The notes under the pieces were generated by a model that did no database searches, had not been told where the DNA came from, and saw only the letters and a program-made list of their open reading frames with translations. A program made the position numbers and the translations under genes. A stretch of DNA of 64,000 nucleotides from Ptiloglossa arizonensis (Eukaryota > Arthropoda > Insecta > Hymenoptera > Colletidae), in the NCBI RefSeq assembly GCF_051014685.1, contig NW_027478717.1:496001-560000 (forward strand), in the 5' to 3' direction. Positions 11,761-23,430 of the stretch are shown here, in pieces. Numbering within the stretch: position 1 is the stretch's first letter; each line of letters starts with the position of its first letter.

Positions 11761-14700
11761 GCGAGATATGGGAGTTTGAAGCCAAGATATGGTTGAGAAG
11801 GCATACAATTTTTGGTAATTCTGCTGATCCAAACGCTTAACCAGAATGCCCTAGGGAAAAAATATACATACCGCTGTAGTCGGGCGAGTTTATACTTTCA
11901 GATGCAATAGGAATTTTTGGGTTAGGTCCATCCGTTCGCTAGATATGGCAGTTTGAAGCCAAGAAATGGTTGAGAAGGCAAAAAATTTTTCGCAATTCTG
12001 CTGCTCCAAACGCTTAACCAGAATGGCCTAGGGAAAAAATACACATACCGTTGTAATCGGGCGAGTTTCTATTATCAGATGCAATAGGAATTTTTGGGTT
12101 AGGTCAATCCGTTCGCGAGATATGGGAGTTTGAAGCTAAGAAATGGTTAAGAAGGCAACAAATTTTTCGCAATTCTGCTGCTCCAAACCCTTAACCAGAA
12201 TGGCCTAGGGAAAAAATACACATACCGTTGTAATCGGGCGTGTTTCTACTTTCAGACGCTACAGGAATTTTTGGGTTAGGTCAATCCGTTCGCGAGATAT
12301 GGGAGTTTGAAGCCAAGAAATGGTTGAGAAGGCAAAAAATTTTTCGCACTTCTGCTGCTCCAATCGCTTAACCAGAATGGCCTAAGGGAAAAATACACGT
12401 ACCGTTGTAATCGGGCGAGTTTCTACTTTCAGATGCAATAGGAATTTTTGGGTTACGTCCATCCGTTCGCGAGATTTGGGAGTTTGAAGCTATGAAATGG
12501 TTGAGAAGACAACAAATTTTTCGCAATTCTGCTGCTCCAAACGCTTAACCAGAATGGCCTAGGGAGAAAATACACATACCGCTGTAATCGGGCGAGTTTC
12601 TACTTTCAGATGCAATAGGAATTTTTGGGTTAGGTCAATCCGTTCGCGAGATATGGGAGTTTGAAGCCAAGAAATGGTTGAGAAGGCAAAAAATTTTTCG
12701 CACTTCTGCTGCTCCAAACGCTTAACCAGAATGGCCTAGGGAAAAAATACGCATTTCGTTATAATCGGGCGAGTTTCTACTTTCAGACGCAGCAGGAATT
12801 TTTGGGTTTGGTCAAACCGTTCGCGAGATATGGGACTTTGAAGCTAAGAAATGGTTGAGAAGACAACAAATTTTTCGCAATTCTGCTGCTCCAAACGCTT
12901 AACCAGAATGGGCTAGGGAAAAAATACACGTACCGTTGTAATCGGGCGAGTTTCTACTTTCACACGCGACAGGAATTTTTGGGTTAGGTCAATCCGTCCG
13001 CGAGATATGGGAGTTTGAAACCAAGAAATGGTTTAGAAGACAAAACATTTTTCGCAATTCTGCTGCTCCAAACGCTTAACCAGAATGGCCTAGGGAAAAA
13101 ATACGCATATCGCTATAATCGGGCGAGTTTCTACTTTCAGACGCAGCAGGAATTTTTGGGTTTGGTCAATCCGTTCGCGAGATATGGGACTTTGAAGCTA
13201 AGAAATGGTTGAGAAGACAACAAATTTTGCGCAATTCTGCTGCTCCAAACGCTTAACCAGAATGGGCTAGGGAAAAAATACACGTACCGTTGTAATCGGG
13301 CGAGTTTCTACTTTCACACGCAACAGGAATTTTTGGGTTAGGTCAACCCGTTCGCGAGATATGGGAGTTTGAAGCCAAGATATGGTTGAGAAGGCATACA
13401 ATTTTTGGTAATTCTGCTGATCCAAACGCTTAACCAGAATGCCCTAGGGAAAAAATATACATACCGCTGTAGTCGGGCGAGTTTATACTTTCAGACGCAG
13501 CAGGAATTTTTGGGTTTGGTCAATCCGTTCGCGAGATATGGGACTTTGAAGCTAAGAAATGGTTGAGAAGACAACAAATTTTTCGCAATTCTGCTGCTCC
13601 AAACGCTTAACCAGAATGGGCTAGGGAAAAAATACAGTAACGGTTGTAATCGGGCGAGTTTCTACTTTCACACGCAACAGGAATTTTTGGGTTAGGTCAA
13701 TCCGTCCGCGAGATATGGGAATTTGAAGCCAAGAAATGGTTGAGAAGACAAAAAATTTTTCGCAATTCTGCTGCTCCAAACGCTTAACCAGAATGGCCTA
13801 TGGAAAAAATACACATACCGCTGTTATCGGGCGAGTTTCTACTTTCAGATGCAACAGGAATTTTTGGGTTAGGTCAATCCGTTCGCGAGATATGGGAGTT
13901 TGAAGCCAAGAAATGGTTGAGAAGACAAAAAATTTTTCACAATTCTGCTGCTCCAAACGCTTAACCAGAATGGCCTATGGAAAAAATACACACACCGCTG
14001 TAATCGGGCGAGTTTCTACTTTCAGATGCAACAGGAATTTTTGGGTTAGTTCAATCCGTTCGCGAGATATGGGATTTTGAAGCTAAGAAATGGTTAAGAA
14101 GGCAACAAATTTTTCGCACTTCTGCTGCTCCAAACGCTTAACCAGAATGGCATAGGGAGAAAATACACATACCGTTGTAATCGGGCGAGTTTCTACTTTC
14201 AGACGCAACAGGAATTTTTGGGTTAGGTCAATCCGTTCGCGAGATATGGGAGTTTGAAGCCAAGATATGGTTGAGAAGGCATACAATTTTTGGTAATTCT
14301 GCTGATCCAAACGCTTAACCAGAATGCCCTAGGGAAAAAATATACATACCGCTGTAGTCGGGCGAGTTTATACTTTCAGATGCAATAGGAATTTTTGGGT
14401 TAGGTCCATCCGTTCGCTAGATATGGCAGTTTGAAGCCAAGAAATGGTTGAGAAGGCAAAAAATTTATCGCAATTCTGCTGCTCCAAACGCTTAACCAGA
14501 ATGGCCTAGGGAAAAAATACACATACCGTTGTAATCGGGCGAGTTTCTATTATCAGATGCAATAGGAATTTTTGGGTTAGGTCAATCCGTTCGCGAGATA
14601 TGGGAGTTTGAAGCTAAGAAATGGTTAAGAAGCCAACAAATTTTTCGCACTTCTGCTGCTCCAAACGCTTGACCAGAATGGCCTAGGGAAAAAATACACA

Positions 14701-15230
14701 TACCGTTGTAATCGGGCGTGTTTCTACTTTCAGACGCAACAGGAATTTTTGGGTTAGGTCAATCCGTTCGCGAGATATGGGAGTTTGAAGCCAAGAAATG
14801 GTTGAGAAGGCAAAAAATTGTTCGCTATTCTGCTGCTTCAAACGCTTGACCAGAATGGCCTAGGGAAAAAATACACATACCGTTGTAATCGGGCGAGTTT
14901 CTTCTTTCAGATGCAACAGGAAAATTTGGGTTAGGTCAATCCGTTCGCGAGATATGGGAGTTTGAAGCCAAGAAATGGTTGAGAAGGCAAAAAATTATAC
15001 GCTATTCTGCTGCTTCAAACGCTTAACCAGAATGGCCTATGGACAAAATACACATACCGCTGTAATCGGGCGAGTTTCTACTTTCAGATGCAACAGGAAT
15101 TTTTGGGTTAGGTCAATCCGTTCGCGAGATATGGGAGTTTGAAGACAAGAAATGGTTGAGAAGGCAAAAAATTTTTCGCAATTCTGCTGCTCCAAACGCT
15201 TAACCAGAATGGCCTAGGGAAAAAATACAC
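11761..15230. repeat. 31-monomer-offset block, copy 1
   Basis: About 3.47 kb recurs at 17246-20715 at a constant 5,485-bp offset. Anchors shared by both copies are AAACCCTTAACC with GACGCTACAGG (12185-12265), CTATGGACAAAATAC (15037), AATTGTTCGCTATTC (14817) and GTAACGGTTG (13636). The copies stop agreeing near 15233, where ACCGCTGTAATCGGG faces ACCGTTGTAATCGAG. Confidence 0.87.
12754..12770 (+). other. Exact match to the essential bases of the CENP-B box
   Basis: The 17 bases TTTCGTTATAATCGGGC satisfy NTTCGNNNNANNCGGGN, the nine essential positions of the mammalian CENP-B recognition box, and agree with 13 of 17 bases of the full consensus. Most monomers have TACCGTTGTAATCGGGC at this site (7 of 9 essential positions), and the CATATCG subtype has 8 of 9. 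This is the only complete match I found. The copy 5,485 bp downstream reads TATCG. It may be a single chance substitution. Confidence 0.45.
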
Positions 15231-17245
15231 ATACCGCTGTAATCGGGCGAGTTTCTACTTTCAGATGCAATAGGAATTTTTGGGTTAGGTCAATCCGTTC
15301 GCGAGATATGGGAGTTTGAAGCTAAGAAATGGTTAAGAAGGCAACAAATTTTTCGCAATTCTGCTGCTCCAAACGCTTGACCAGAATGGCCTAGGGAAAA
15401 AATACACATACCGTTGTAATCGGGCGTGTTTCTACTTTCAGACGCAACAGGAATTTTTGGGTTAGGTCAATCCGTTCGCGAGATATGGGAGTTTGAAGCC
15501 AAGAAATGGTTTAGAAGGCAAAAAATTTTTCGCAATTCTGCTGCTCCAAACGCTTAACCAGAATGGCCTAGGGAAAAAATACACATACTGTTGTAATCGG
15601 CGAGTTTCTACTTTCAGTTGCAACAGGAATTTTTGGGTTAGGTCAATCCGTTCGCGATATATGGGATTTTGAAGCCAAGAAATGGTTGAGAAGGCAAAAA
15701 ATTTTTCGCACTTCTGCTGCTCCAATCGCTTAACCAGAATGGCCTAAGGGAAAAATACACGTACCGTTGTAATCGGGCGAGTTTCTACTTTCAGATGCAA
15801 TAGGAATTTTTGGGTTACGTCAATTCGTTCGCGAGATTTGGGAGTTTGAAGCTAAGAAATGGTTGAGAAGACAACAAATTTTTCGCAATTCTGCTGCTCC
15901 AAACGCTCAACCAGAATGGCCTAGGGAAAAAATACACATACCGCTGTAGTCGGGCGAGTTTCTACTTTCAGATGCAATAGGAATTTTTGGGTTAGGTCAA
16001 TCCGTTCGCGAGATATGGGAGTTTGAAGCCAAGAAATGGTTGAGAAGGCAAAAAATTTTTCGCACTTCTGCTGCTCCAAACGCTTAACCAGAATGGCCTA
16101 GGGAAAAAATACGCATATCGTTATAATCGGGCGAGTTTCTACTTTCAGACGCAGCAGGAATTTTTGGGTTTGGTCAAACCGCTCGCGAGATATGGGACTT
16201 TGAAGCTAAGAAATGGTTCAGAAGACAACAAATTTTTCGCAATTCTGCTGCTCCAAACGCTTAACCAGAATGGGCTAGGGAAAAAATACACGTACCGTTG
16301 TAATCGGGCGAGTTTCTACTTTCACACGCAACAGGAATTTTTGGGTTAGGTCAATCCGTCCGCGAGATATGGGAGTTTGAAACCAAGAAATGGTTTAGAA
16401 GACAAAACATTTTACGCAATTCTGCTGCTCCAAACGCTTAACCAGAATGGCCTAGGGAAAAAATACGCATATCGCTATAATCGGGCGAGTTTCTACTTTC
16501 AGACGCAGCAGGAATTTTTGGGTTTGGTCAATCCGTTCGCGAGATATGGGACTTTGAAGCTAAGAAATGGTTGAGAAGACAACAAATTTTTCGCAATTCT
16601 GCTGCTCCAAACGCTTAACCAGAATGGGCTAGGGAAAAAATACACATCCTGTTGTAATCGGCGAGTTTCTACTTTCAGTTGCAACAGGAATTTTTGGGTT
16701 AGGTCAATCCGTTCGCGATATATGGGAGTTTGAAGCCAAGAAATGGTTGAGAAGGCAAAAAATTTTTCGCACTTCTGCTGCTCCAATCGCTTAACCAGAA
16801 TGGCCTAAGGGAAAAATACACGTACCGTTGTAATCGGGCGAGTTTCTACTTTCAGATGCAATAGGAATTTTTGGGTTACGTCAATCCGTTCGCGAGATTT
16901 GGGAGTTTGAAGCTAAGAAATGGTTGAGAAGACAACAAATTTTTCGCAATTCTGCTGCTCCAAACGCTTAACCAGAATGCCCTAGGGAGAAAATATACAT
17001 ACCGCTGTAGTCGGGCGAGTTTATACTTTCAGACGCAGCAGGAATTTTTGGGTTTGGTCAATCCGTTCGCGAGATATGGGACTTTGAAGCTAAGAAATGG
17101 TTGAGAAGACAACAAATTTTTCGCAATTCTGCTGCTCCAAACGCTTAACCAGAATGGGCTAGGGAAAAAATACACGTACCGTTGTAATCGGGCGAGTTTC
17201 TACTTTCACACGCAACAGGAATTTTTGGGTTAGGTCAACCCGTTC
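15231..17245. repeat. Intervening monomers with 12-mer and 19-mer offset matches
   Basis: This 2.0-kb stretch lies between the two 31-monomer-offset blocks. Parts of it match 17.6-18.7 kb at +2,123 bp (12 monomers), and the ~16340-16600 stretch matches ~12980-13240 at a 3,362-bp offset (19 monomers). It alternates the CTAAGGG/GAGATTTGGG subtype with the GACGCAGCAGG/GGGTTTGGTC/GGGACTTTGAAGC subtype. Confidence 0.78.
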
Positions 17246-20200
17246 GCGAGATATGGGAGTTTGAAGCCAAGATATGGTTGAGAAGGCATACAATTTTTGG
17301 TAATTCTGCTGATCCAAACGCTTAACCAGAATGCCCTAGGGAAAAAATATACATACCGCTGTAGTCGGGCGAGTTTATACTTTCAGATGCAATAGGAATT
17401 TTTGGGTTAGGTCCATCCGTTCGCTAGATATGGCAGTTTGAAGCCAAGAAATGGTTGAGAAGGCAAAAAATTTTTCGCAATTCTGCTGCTCCAAACGCTT
17501 AACCAGAATGGCCTAGGGAAAAAATACACATACCGTTGTAATCGGGCGAGTTTCTATTATCAGATGCAATAGGAATTTTTGGGTTAGGTCAATCCGTTCG
17601 CGAGATATGGGAGTTTGAAGCTAAGAAATGGTTAAGAAGGCAACAAATTTTTCGCAATTCTGCTGCTCCAAACCCTTAACCAGAATGGCCTAGGGAAAAA
17701 ATACACATACCGTTGTAATCGGGCGTGTTTCTACTTTCAGACGCTACAGGAATTTTTGGGTTAGGTCAATCCGTTCGCGAGATATGGGAGTTTGAAGCCA
17801 AGAAATGGTTGAGAAGGCAAAAAATTTTTCGCACTTCTGCTGCTCCAATCGCTTAACCAGAATGGCCTAAGGGAAAAATACACGTACCGTTGTAATCGGG
17901 CGAGTTTCTACTTTCAGATGCAATAGGAATTTTTGGGTTACATCAATCCGTTCGCGAGATTTGGGAGTTTGAAGCTAAGAAATGGTTGAGAAGACAACAA
18001 ATTTTTCGCAATTCTGCTGCTCCAAACGCTTAACCAGAATGGCCTAGGGAGAAAATACACATACCGCTGTAATCGGGCGAGTTTCTACTTTCAGATGCAA
18101 TAGGAATTTTTGGGTTAGGTCAATCCGTTCGCGAGATATGGGAGTTTGAAGCCAAGAAATGGTTGAGAAGGCAAAAAATTTTTCGCACTTCTGCTGCTCC
18201 AAACGCTTAACCAGAATGGCCTAGGGAAAAAATACGCATATCGTTATAATCGGGCGAGTTTCTACTTTCAGACCCAGCAGGAATTTTTGGGTTTGGTCAA
18301 ACCGTTCGCGAGATATGGGACTTTGAAGCTAAGAAATGGTTGAGAAGACAACAAATTTTTCGCAATTCTGCTGCTCCAAACGCTTAACCAGAATGGGCTA
18401 GGGAAAAAATACACGTACCGTTGTAATCGGGCGAGTTTCTACTTTCACACGCAACAGGAATTTTTGGGTTAGGTCAATCCGTCCGCGAGATATGGGAGTT
18501 TGAAACCAAGAAATGGTTTAGAAGACAAAACATTTTTCGCAATTCTGCTGCTCCAAACGCTTAACCAGAATGGCCTAGGGAAAAAATACGCATATCGCTA
18601 TAATCGGGCGAGTTTCTACTTTCAGACGCAGCAGGAATTTTTGGGTTTGGTCAATCCGTTCGCGAGATATGGGACTTTGAAGCTAAGAAATGGTTGAGAA
18701 GACAACAAATTTTTCGCAATTCTGCTGCTCCAAACGCTTAACCAGAATGGGCTAGGGAAAAAATACACGTACCGTTGTAATCGGGCGAGTTTCTACTTTC
18801 ACACGCAACAGGAATTTTTGGGTTAGGTCAACCCGTTCGCGAGATATGGGAGTTTGAAGCCAAGATATGGTTGAGAAGGCATACAATTTTTGGTAATTCT
18901 GCTGATCCAAACGCTTAACCAGAATGCCCTAGGGAAAAAATATACATACCGCTGTAGTCGGGCGAGTTTATACTTTCAGACGCAGCAGGAATTTTTGGGT
19001 TTGGTCAATCCGTTCGCGAGATATGGGACTTTGAAGCTAAGAAATGGTTGAGAAGACAACAAATTTTTCGCAATTCTGCTGCTCCAAACGCTTAACCAGA
19101 ATGGGCTAGGGAAAAAATACAGTAACGGTTGTAATCGGGCGAGTTTCTACTTTCACACGCAACAGGAATTTTTGGGTTAGGTCAATCCGTCCGCGAGATA
19201 TGGGAATTTGAAGCCAAGAAATGGTTGAGAAGACAAAAAATTTTTCGCAATTCTGCTGCTCCAAACGCTTAACCAGAATGGCCTATGGAAAAAATACACA
19301 TACCGCTGTAATCGGGCGAGTTTCTACTTTCAGATGCAACAGGAACTTTTCGGTTAGGTCAATCCGTTCGCGAGATATGGGAGTTTGAAGCCAAGAAATG
19401 GTTGAGAAGACAAAAAATTTTTCGCAATTCTGCTGCTCCAAACGCTTAACCAGAATGGCCTATGGAAAAAATACACATACCGCTGTAATCGGGCGAGTTT
19501 CTACTTTCAGATGCAACAGGAATTTTTGGGTTTGTTCAATCCGTTCGCGAGATATGGGATTTTGAAGCTAAGAAATGGTTAAGAAGGCAACAAATTTTTC
19601 GCACTTCTGCTGCTCCAAACGCTTAACCAGAATGGCATAGGGAGAAAATACACATACCGTTGTAATCGGGCGAGTTTCTACTTTCAGACGCAACAAGAAT
19701 TTTTGGGTTAGGTCAATCCGTTCGCGAGATATGGGAGTTTGAAGCCAAGATATGGTTGAGAAGGCATACAATTTTTGGTAATTCTGCTGATCCAAACGCT
19801 TAACCAGAATGCCCTAGGGAAAAAATATACATACCGCTGTAGTCGGGCGAGTTTATACTTTCAGATGCAATAGGAATTTTTGGGTTAGGTCCATCCGTTC
19901 GCTAGATATGGCAGTTTGAAGCCAAGAAATGGTTGAGAAGGCAAAAAATTTATCGCAATTCTGCTGCTCCAAACGCTTAACCAGAATGGCCTAGGGAAAA
20001 AATACACATACCGTTGTAATCGGGCGAGTTTCTATTATCAGATGCAATAGGAATTTTTGGGTTAGGTCAATCCGTTCGCGAGATATGGGAGTTTGAAGCT
20101 AAGAAATGGTTAAGAAGCCAACAAATTTTTCGCACTTCGGCTGCTCCAAACGCTTGACCAGAATGGCCTAGGGAAAAAATACACATACCGTTGTAATCGG

Positions 20201-20715
20201 GCGTGTTTCTACTTTCAGACGCAACAGGAATTTTTGGGTTAGGTCAATCCGTTCGCGAGATATGGGAGTTTGAAGCCAAGAAATGGTTGAGAAGGCAAAA
20301 AATTGTTCGCTATTCTGCTGCTTCAAACGCTTGACCAGAATGGCCTAGGGAAAAAATACACATACCGTTGTAATCGGGCGAGTTTCTTCTTTCAGATGCA
20401 ACAGGAAAATTTGGGTTAGGTCAATCCGTTCGCGAGATATGGGAGTTTGAAGCCAAGAAATGGTTGAGAAGGCAAAAAATTATACGCTATTCTGCTGCTT
20501 CAAACGCTTAACCAGAATGGCCTATGGACAAAATACACATACCGCTGTAATCGGGCGAGTTTCTACTTTCAGATGCAACAGGAATTTTTGGGTTAGGTCA
20601 ATCCGTTCGCGAGATATGGGAGTTTGAAGACAAGAAATGGTTGAGAAGGCAACAAATTTTTCGCAATTCTGCTGCTCCAAACGCTTAACCAGAATGGCCT
20701 AGGGAAAAAATACAC
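17246..20715. repeat. 31-monomer-offset block, copy 2
   Basis: This is the second copy of 11761-15230. Small differences include GTTACATCAATCC here versus GTTACGTCCATCC (12454), CACTTCGGCTGC (20132) versus CACTTCTGCTGC, GCAACAAGAATT (19690), and loss of the complete CENP-B-box match (TATCG near 18240). Confidence 0.87.
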
Positions 20716-23430
20716 ATACCGTTGTAATCGAGCGAGTTTCTACTTTCAGATGCAATAGGAATTTTTGGGTTACGTCAATCCGTTCGCGAGATTTGGGAGT
20801 TTGAAGCTAAGAAATGGTTGAGAAGACAACAAATTTTTCGCAATTCTGCTGCTCCAAACGCTTAACCAGAATGGGCTAGGGAAAAAATACACGTACCGTT
20901 GTAATCGGGCGAGTTTCTACTTTCACACGCAACAGGAATTTTTGGGTTAGGTCAACCCGTTCGCGAGATATGGGAGTTTGAAGCCAAGATATGGTTGAGA
21001 AGGCATACAATTTTTGGTAATTCTGCTGATCCAAACGCTTAACCAGAATGCCCTAGGGAAAAAATATACATACCGCTGTAGTCGGGCGAGTTTATACTTT
21101 CAGATGCAATAGGAATTTTTGGGTTAGGTCCATCCGTTCGCTAGATATGGCAGTTTGAAGCCAAGAAATGGTTGAGAAGGCAAAAAATTTTTCGCAATTC
21201 TGCTGCTCCAAACGCTTAACCAGAATGGCCTAGGGAAAAAATACACATACCGTTGTAATCGGGCGAGTTTCTATTATCAGATGCAATAGGAATTTTTGGG
21301 TTAGGTCAATCCGTTCGCGAGATATGGGAGTTTGAAGCTAAGAAATGGTTAAGAAGGCAACAAATTTTTCGCACTTCTGCTGCTCCAAACGCTTGACCAG
21401 AATGGCCTAGGGAAAAAATACACATACCGTTGTAATCGGGCGAGTTTCTTCTTTCAGATGCAACAGGAAAATTTGGGTTAGGTCAATCCGTTCGCGAGAT
21501 ATGGGAGTTTGAAGCCAAGAAATGGTTGAGAAGGCAAAAAATTGTTCGCCATTCTGCTGCTTCAAACGCTTGACCAGAATGGCCTAGGGAAAAAATACAC
21601 ATACCGTTGTAATCGGGCGAGTTTCTTCTTTCAGATGCAACAGGAAAATTTGGGTTAGGTCAATCCGTTCGCGAGATATGGGAGTTTGAAGCCAAGAAAT
21701 GGTTGAGAAGGCAAAAAATTATACGCTATTCTGCTGCTTCAAACGCTTAACCAGAATGGCCTATGGACAAAATACACATACCGCTGTAATCGGGCGAGTT
21801 TCTACTTTCAGATGCAACAGGAATTTTTGGGTTAGGTCAATCCGTTCGCGAGATATGGGAGTTTGAAGACAAGAAATGGTTGAGAAGGCAACAAATTTTT
21901 CGCAATTCTGCTGCTCCAAACGCTTAACCAGAATGGCCTAGGGAAAAAATACACATACCGTTGTAATCGAGCGAGTTTCTACTTTCAGATGCAATAGGAA
22001 TTTTTGGGTTACGTCAATCCGTTCGCGAGATTTGGGAGTTTGAAGCTAAGAAATGGTTGAGAAGACAACAAATTTTTCGCAATTCTGCTGCTCCAAACGC
22101 TTAACCAGAATGGGCTAGGGAAAAAATACACGTACCGTTGTAATCGGGCGAGTTTCTACTTTCACACGCAACAGGAATTTTTGGGTTAGGTCAACCCGTT
22201 CGCGAGATATGGGAGTTTGAAGCCAAGATATGGTTGAGAAGGCATACAATTTTTGGTAATTCTGCTGATCCAAACGCTTAACCAGAATGCCCTAGGGAAA
22301 AAATATACATACCGCTGTAGTCGGGCGAGTTTATACTTTCAGATGCAATAGGAATTTTTGGGTTAGGTCCATCCGTTCGCTAGATATGGCAGTTTGAAGC
22401 CAAGAAATGGTTGAGAAGGCAAAAAATTTTTCGCAATTCTGCTTCTCCAAACGCTTAACCAGAATGGCCTAGGGAAAAAATACACATACCGTTGTAATCG
22501 GGCGAGTTTCTATTATCAGATGCAATAGGAATTTTTGGGTTAGGTCAATCCGTTCGCGAGATATGGGAGTTTGAAGCTAAGAAATGGTTAAGAAGGCAAC
22601 AAATTTTTCGCACTTCTGCTGCTCCAAACGCTTGACCAGAATGGCCTAGGGAAAAAATACACATACCGTTGTAATCGGGCGTGTTTCTACTTTCAGACGC
22701 AACAGGAATTTTTGGGTTAGGTCAATCCGTTCGCGAGATATGGGAGTTTGAAGCCAAGAAATGGTTGAGAAGGCAAAAAATTGTTCGCTATTCTGCTGCT
22801 TCAAACGCTTGACCAGAATGGCCTAGGGAAAAAATACACATACCGTTGTAATCGGGCGAGTTTCTTCTTTCAGATGCAACAGGAAAATTTGGGTTAGGTC
22901 AATCCGTTCGCGAGATATGGGAGTTTGAAGCCAAGAAATGGTTGAGAAGGCAAAAAATTATACGCTATTCTGCTGCTTCAAACGCTTAACCAGAATGGCC
23001 TATGGACAAAATACACATACCGTTGTAATCGGGCGAGTTTCTACTTTCAGATGCAACAGGAATTTTTGGGTTAGGTCAATCCGTTCGCGAGATATGGGAG
23101 TTTGAAGACAAGAAATGGTTGAGAAGGCAAAAAATTTTTCGCAATTCTGCTGCTCCAAACGCTTAACCAGAATGGCCTAGGGAAAAAATACACATACCGT
23201 TGTAATCGAGCGAGTTTCTACTTTCAGATGCAATAGGAATTTTTGGGTTACGTCAATCCGTTCGCGAGATTTGGGAGTTTGAAGCTAAGAAATGGTTGAG
23301 AAGACAACAAATTTTTCGCAATTCTGCTGCTCCAAACGCTTAACCAGAATGGGCTAGGGAAAAAATACACGTACCGTTGTAATCGGGCGAGTTTCTACTT
23401 TCACACGCAACAGGAATTTTTGGGTTAGGT
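20524..23430. repeat. 7-mer HOR (1,239 bp), ~2.3 copies
   Basis: The marker CTATGGACAAAATAC recurs at 20522, 21761 and 23000, spaced exactly 1,239 bp (7 x 177). Unit order after the marker: GAAGACAAG monomer; ATCGAGCGAG with GTTACGTC; CACACGC with CAACCCG and CATACAATTTTTGG; GTAGTCGGG with CTAGATATGGCAG; TTTCTATTATCAG; the GTGTTTCTAC/AATTGTTCGC monomer; the GGAAAATTTGGG/AAATTATACGC monomer. The third unit breaks off near 23430. Confidence 0.9.
21443..21471. other. Short conversion-like patch in 7-mer unit 1
   Basis: Unit 2 (22682-22710), the left-domain relative at 14719 and the 24-mer copy at 26930 have GTGTTTCTAC, GACGC and GGAATTTTTGGG. This unit instead has GAGTTTCTTC, GATGC and GGAAAATTTGGG, the alleles of the next monomer in the same unit. 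Flanks on both sides keep the expected sequence and the length is unchanged. Confidence 0.7.

Noticed and set aside
13015..13212. Plus-strand frame of 65 residues recurring at 16377, 18500 and 33188
   Set aside because: It is the same satellite haplotype (CATATCGCTATAATC monomers) read on the other strand. Its recurrence follows the 12-, 19- and 31-monomer duplications and not selection for a protein.
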